From NCBI GenBank assembly GCA_001314655.1, contig LJSF01000016.1, forward strand, positions 62,001-126,000: a DNA stretch of 64,000 bases. Reading direction: 5' to 3'. The translations under genes were made by a program, and so were the position numbers. This document shows, one piece after another, positions 62,891 through 64,000 of the stretch. The notes below the pieces were generated by a model, which saw only the letters and a program-made list of their open reading frames with translations, did not search any database and was not told where the DNA came from. The stretch is from Rhodobacteraceae bacterium HLUCCA08 (GTDB taxonomy: Bacteria; Pseudomonadota; Alphaproteobacteria; Rhodobacterales; Rhodobacteraceae). Within the stretch, counting starts at the first letter, position 1; every line of letters begins with the position of its first letter.

Positions 62891-63832
62891 ATGGGCACGA
62901 TCCTCGGGATCACCCTGCCGATCTATGTCGTGGTCGCCCTGGGCTATGTCACCACCAGGCGCGGGCTGTTCGATCCGGCCGATCTGCAAGTGATGGGGCG
63001 CTATGTGCTGAACATCGCCCTGCCGGCACTGCTGTTCCATGCCACCGCCAGCCGCGACATCGCCCAGATCCTGCATCCGGGCTACATGGTCGCGATGGCC
63101 GGGGCCGGGCTGGTCACCGCTGCGCTCACCTATGCCTGGTTCAGCGCCACGGGCGCCGACCCGACCCGCCGCGCCGCGGGCGTGATGGGCGCGACCTGCC
63201 CGAACTCGGCCTTCGTCGGCTACCCGGTGATGCTTCTGGCCTTTCCCGACCAGGCGGGGCTGGTCCTGGCGCTCAACACCACGGTCGAGAACCTGCTGAT
63301 CATCCCGCTGTCGCTGGTCCTGTTCGAATTGTCGAAACCCGATGCCGGCGGGTCCCTTGGCCGCAAGGTCGCCAAGGCGCTCGCCGGTGTTTTGGCCCGC
63401 CCCTACATGATCGGCCTGCTGGCGGGCCTGGCCTGGTCGCTGGCCGGCCTGCCGCTGCCGGAGGCCGCCGACCGGACGCTGGGCATCCTCGGCGCCTCGG
63501 CCGCCGCGCTGTCGCTGTTCGTGATCGGCGGCACCCTGTCGGGCCTGTCGCTCGAAGGCAACCGCCCCGCCGCGCTCCAGACCGCCCTGGCCAAGCTGCT
63601 GCTGCATCCGGCGATCATGGCGCTGATGGTGCTGCTCGTTCCCCTGGCCGGCCTTGCCCTGTCGCCAGAAATGGCGACGATCGCGATCCTGTCGGCGGCG
63701 ATGCCGATCTTCGGGATCTACACGATCCTGGCCCAGGATATCGGCCGCCAGGGCATGGCCGCGCTGGCGATCACCCTGACAACGCTCGGCGGCTTCGCGA
63801 CGATCAGCGCGGCACTCTGGCTGCTGCTGTGA
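62891..63832 (+). CDS. AEC family (auxin efflux carrier-type) transporter
   Basis: A 313-residue inner-membrane protein with about ten hydrophobic helices, typical of the AEC/bile-acid-arsenite-like fold. It begins ILGITLPIYVVVALGYVTTRRG and has the conserved mid-protein GATCPNSAFVGYPVML (about 97-112) and a repeat-like GGTLSGL segment before the second bundle. Members export or take up organic acids such as malate or malonate; the substrate is unknown here. It starts 3 bp after the aroC stop, so it is probably co-transcribed. A perfect inverted repeat follows the stop. Confidence 0.88.
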   Translation: MGTILGITLPIYVVVALGYVTTRRGLFDPADLQVMGRYVLNIALPALLFHATASRDIAQILHPGYMVAMAGAGLVTAALTYAWFSATGADPTRRAAGVMGATCPNSAFVGYPVMLLAFPDQAGLVLALNTTVENLLIIPLSLVLFELSKPDAGGSLGRKVAKALAGVLARPYMIGLLAGLAWSLAGLPLPEAADRTLGILGASAAALSLFVIGGTLSGLSLEGNRPAALQTALAKLLLHPAIMALMVLLVPLAGLALSPEMATIAILSAAMPIFGIYTILAQDIGRQGMAALAITLTTLGGFATISAALWLLL

Positions 63833-63858
63833 CTGCTGACAGGCCGGTGTCAGCAGTC
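63831..63858. other. Perfect 11-bp inverted repeat after the AEC gene
   Basis: GACTGCTGACA (63831-63841), GGCCGG loop, TGTCAGCAGTC (63848-63858). It starts within the AEC stop codon and lies 32 bp before the next ATG. No U-tract follows, so it may be a terminator of the Rho-assisted kind or an operator for the next gene. Confidence 0.6.
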
Positions 63859-63890
63859 CCGTGCTAGGATGTCCGCAAAGGAGCCCGGCC

Positions 63891-64000
63891 ATGATCACCT
63901 TCTACCATTCGCCCAATTCCCGCTCGACCACAGTCGCGACCGCCATCGAAGAGATGGGCGTGGGCGACCGGATCACGACCAGAATCGTCACTATTCCACG
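63891..64000 (+). CDS. Glutathione S-transferase-like protein (3'-truncated by the window edge)
   Basis: The first 36 codons read MITFYHSPNSRSTTVATAIEEMG, then DRITTRIVTIP, which fits the first strand and helix of a GST thioredoxin domain (FYHSPNSRS with a serine in the catalytic position). AAAGGAG precedes the ATG by about 8 nt. Only the N-terminus is visible, so assignment is tentative. Confidence 0.6.
   Translation, partial: MITFYHSPNSRSTTVATAIEEMGVGDRITTRIVTIP

Noticed and set aside
1-64000. Phage, transposon, toxin-antitoxin, restriction or other defence system
   Set aside because: No transposase, integrase, capsid, nuclease-methylase pair, toxin pair or reverse transcriptase was recognised anywhere in the window.

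Overview
The window is GC-rich bacterial DNA, densely packed and without ribosomal RNA, prophage, insertion sequence or CRISPR array. It reads as an alphaproteobacterial chromosome of the Rhodobacteraceae/Paracoccaceae (Roseobacter-Rhodobacter) type. The indications are a Rieske protein close to that of Rhodobacter, the DUF3576-leuS-lptE-holA string, tandem FAD/GcvT-type oxidoreductases beside a betaine-homocysteine methyltransferase, and short intergenic hairpin arrays of the kind common in this family. The lineage call rests on recognition by eye, with no database search.

Layout. 1-3.0 kb: a 5'-truncated aldehyde dehydrogenase, a two-domain VOC protein and the pseudouridine synthase RluA. 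3.1-10.0 kb: a minus-strand methylamine/betaine-type one-carbon operon (XRE-cupin regulator, GFA protein, two FAD/GcvT oxidoreductases, a homocysteine methyltransferase) behind two operator-like dyads. 10-14 kb: free methionine-R-sulfoxide reductase, gamma-glutamyltransferase, HspQ, an SLT lipoprotein and LolA. 14.3-20.4 kb: a minus-strand row of amidase, aminotransferase, FtsK and an apparently frameshifted small gene. 20.5-29.8 kb: UbiH-type monooxygenase, Trm112-like/LON-domain/CnoX-type genes, an SGNH hydrolase, a class I PHA synthase, Xth, a second aminotransferase, a THUMP methyltransferase and an acetyltransferase.

30-43 kb: an OmpR-type regulator divergent from ribA, with a candidate small RNA after the regulator. 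Then come a fatty-acid-hydroxylase family protein, an L,D-transpeptidase-like protein, a YggS-type PLP protein, a porin, DUF3576, leuS (which carries an AT-richer internal block), lptE and holA. A three-gene exopolysaccharide remnant or mini-locus follows. 42.9-51.2 kb: a divergent module in which an M20 amidohydrolase and a DUF1028 protein face an oligopeptide-type ABC transporter (including a permease-ATPase fusion) and a GntR/FCD regulator. Two overlapping back-to-back promoters, each with a TTATCATGATAA-like site over its -10, sit between the two arms.

51.2-64 kb: tRNA-Lys(TTT) with its promoter, dapF-mtaB, a PaiB-like protein, a GST, petABC (cytochrome bc1), a thiBPQ thiamine transporter under a TPP riboswitch, a decayed secreted-protein gene, aroC, an AEC transporter and the start of another GST-like gene.

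Most of the window is core or housekeeping. The accessory signals are the divergent transport/hydrolase module, the one-carbon operon, the compositional mosaic in leuS, two broken genes, the candidate sRNA and two families of intergenic palindromic repeats.
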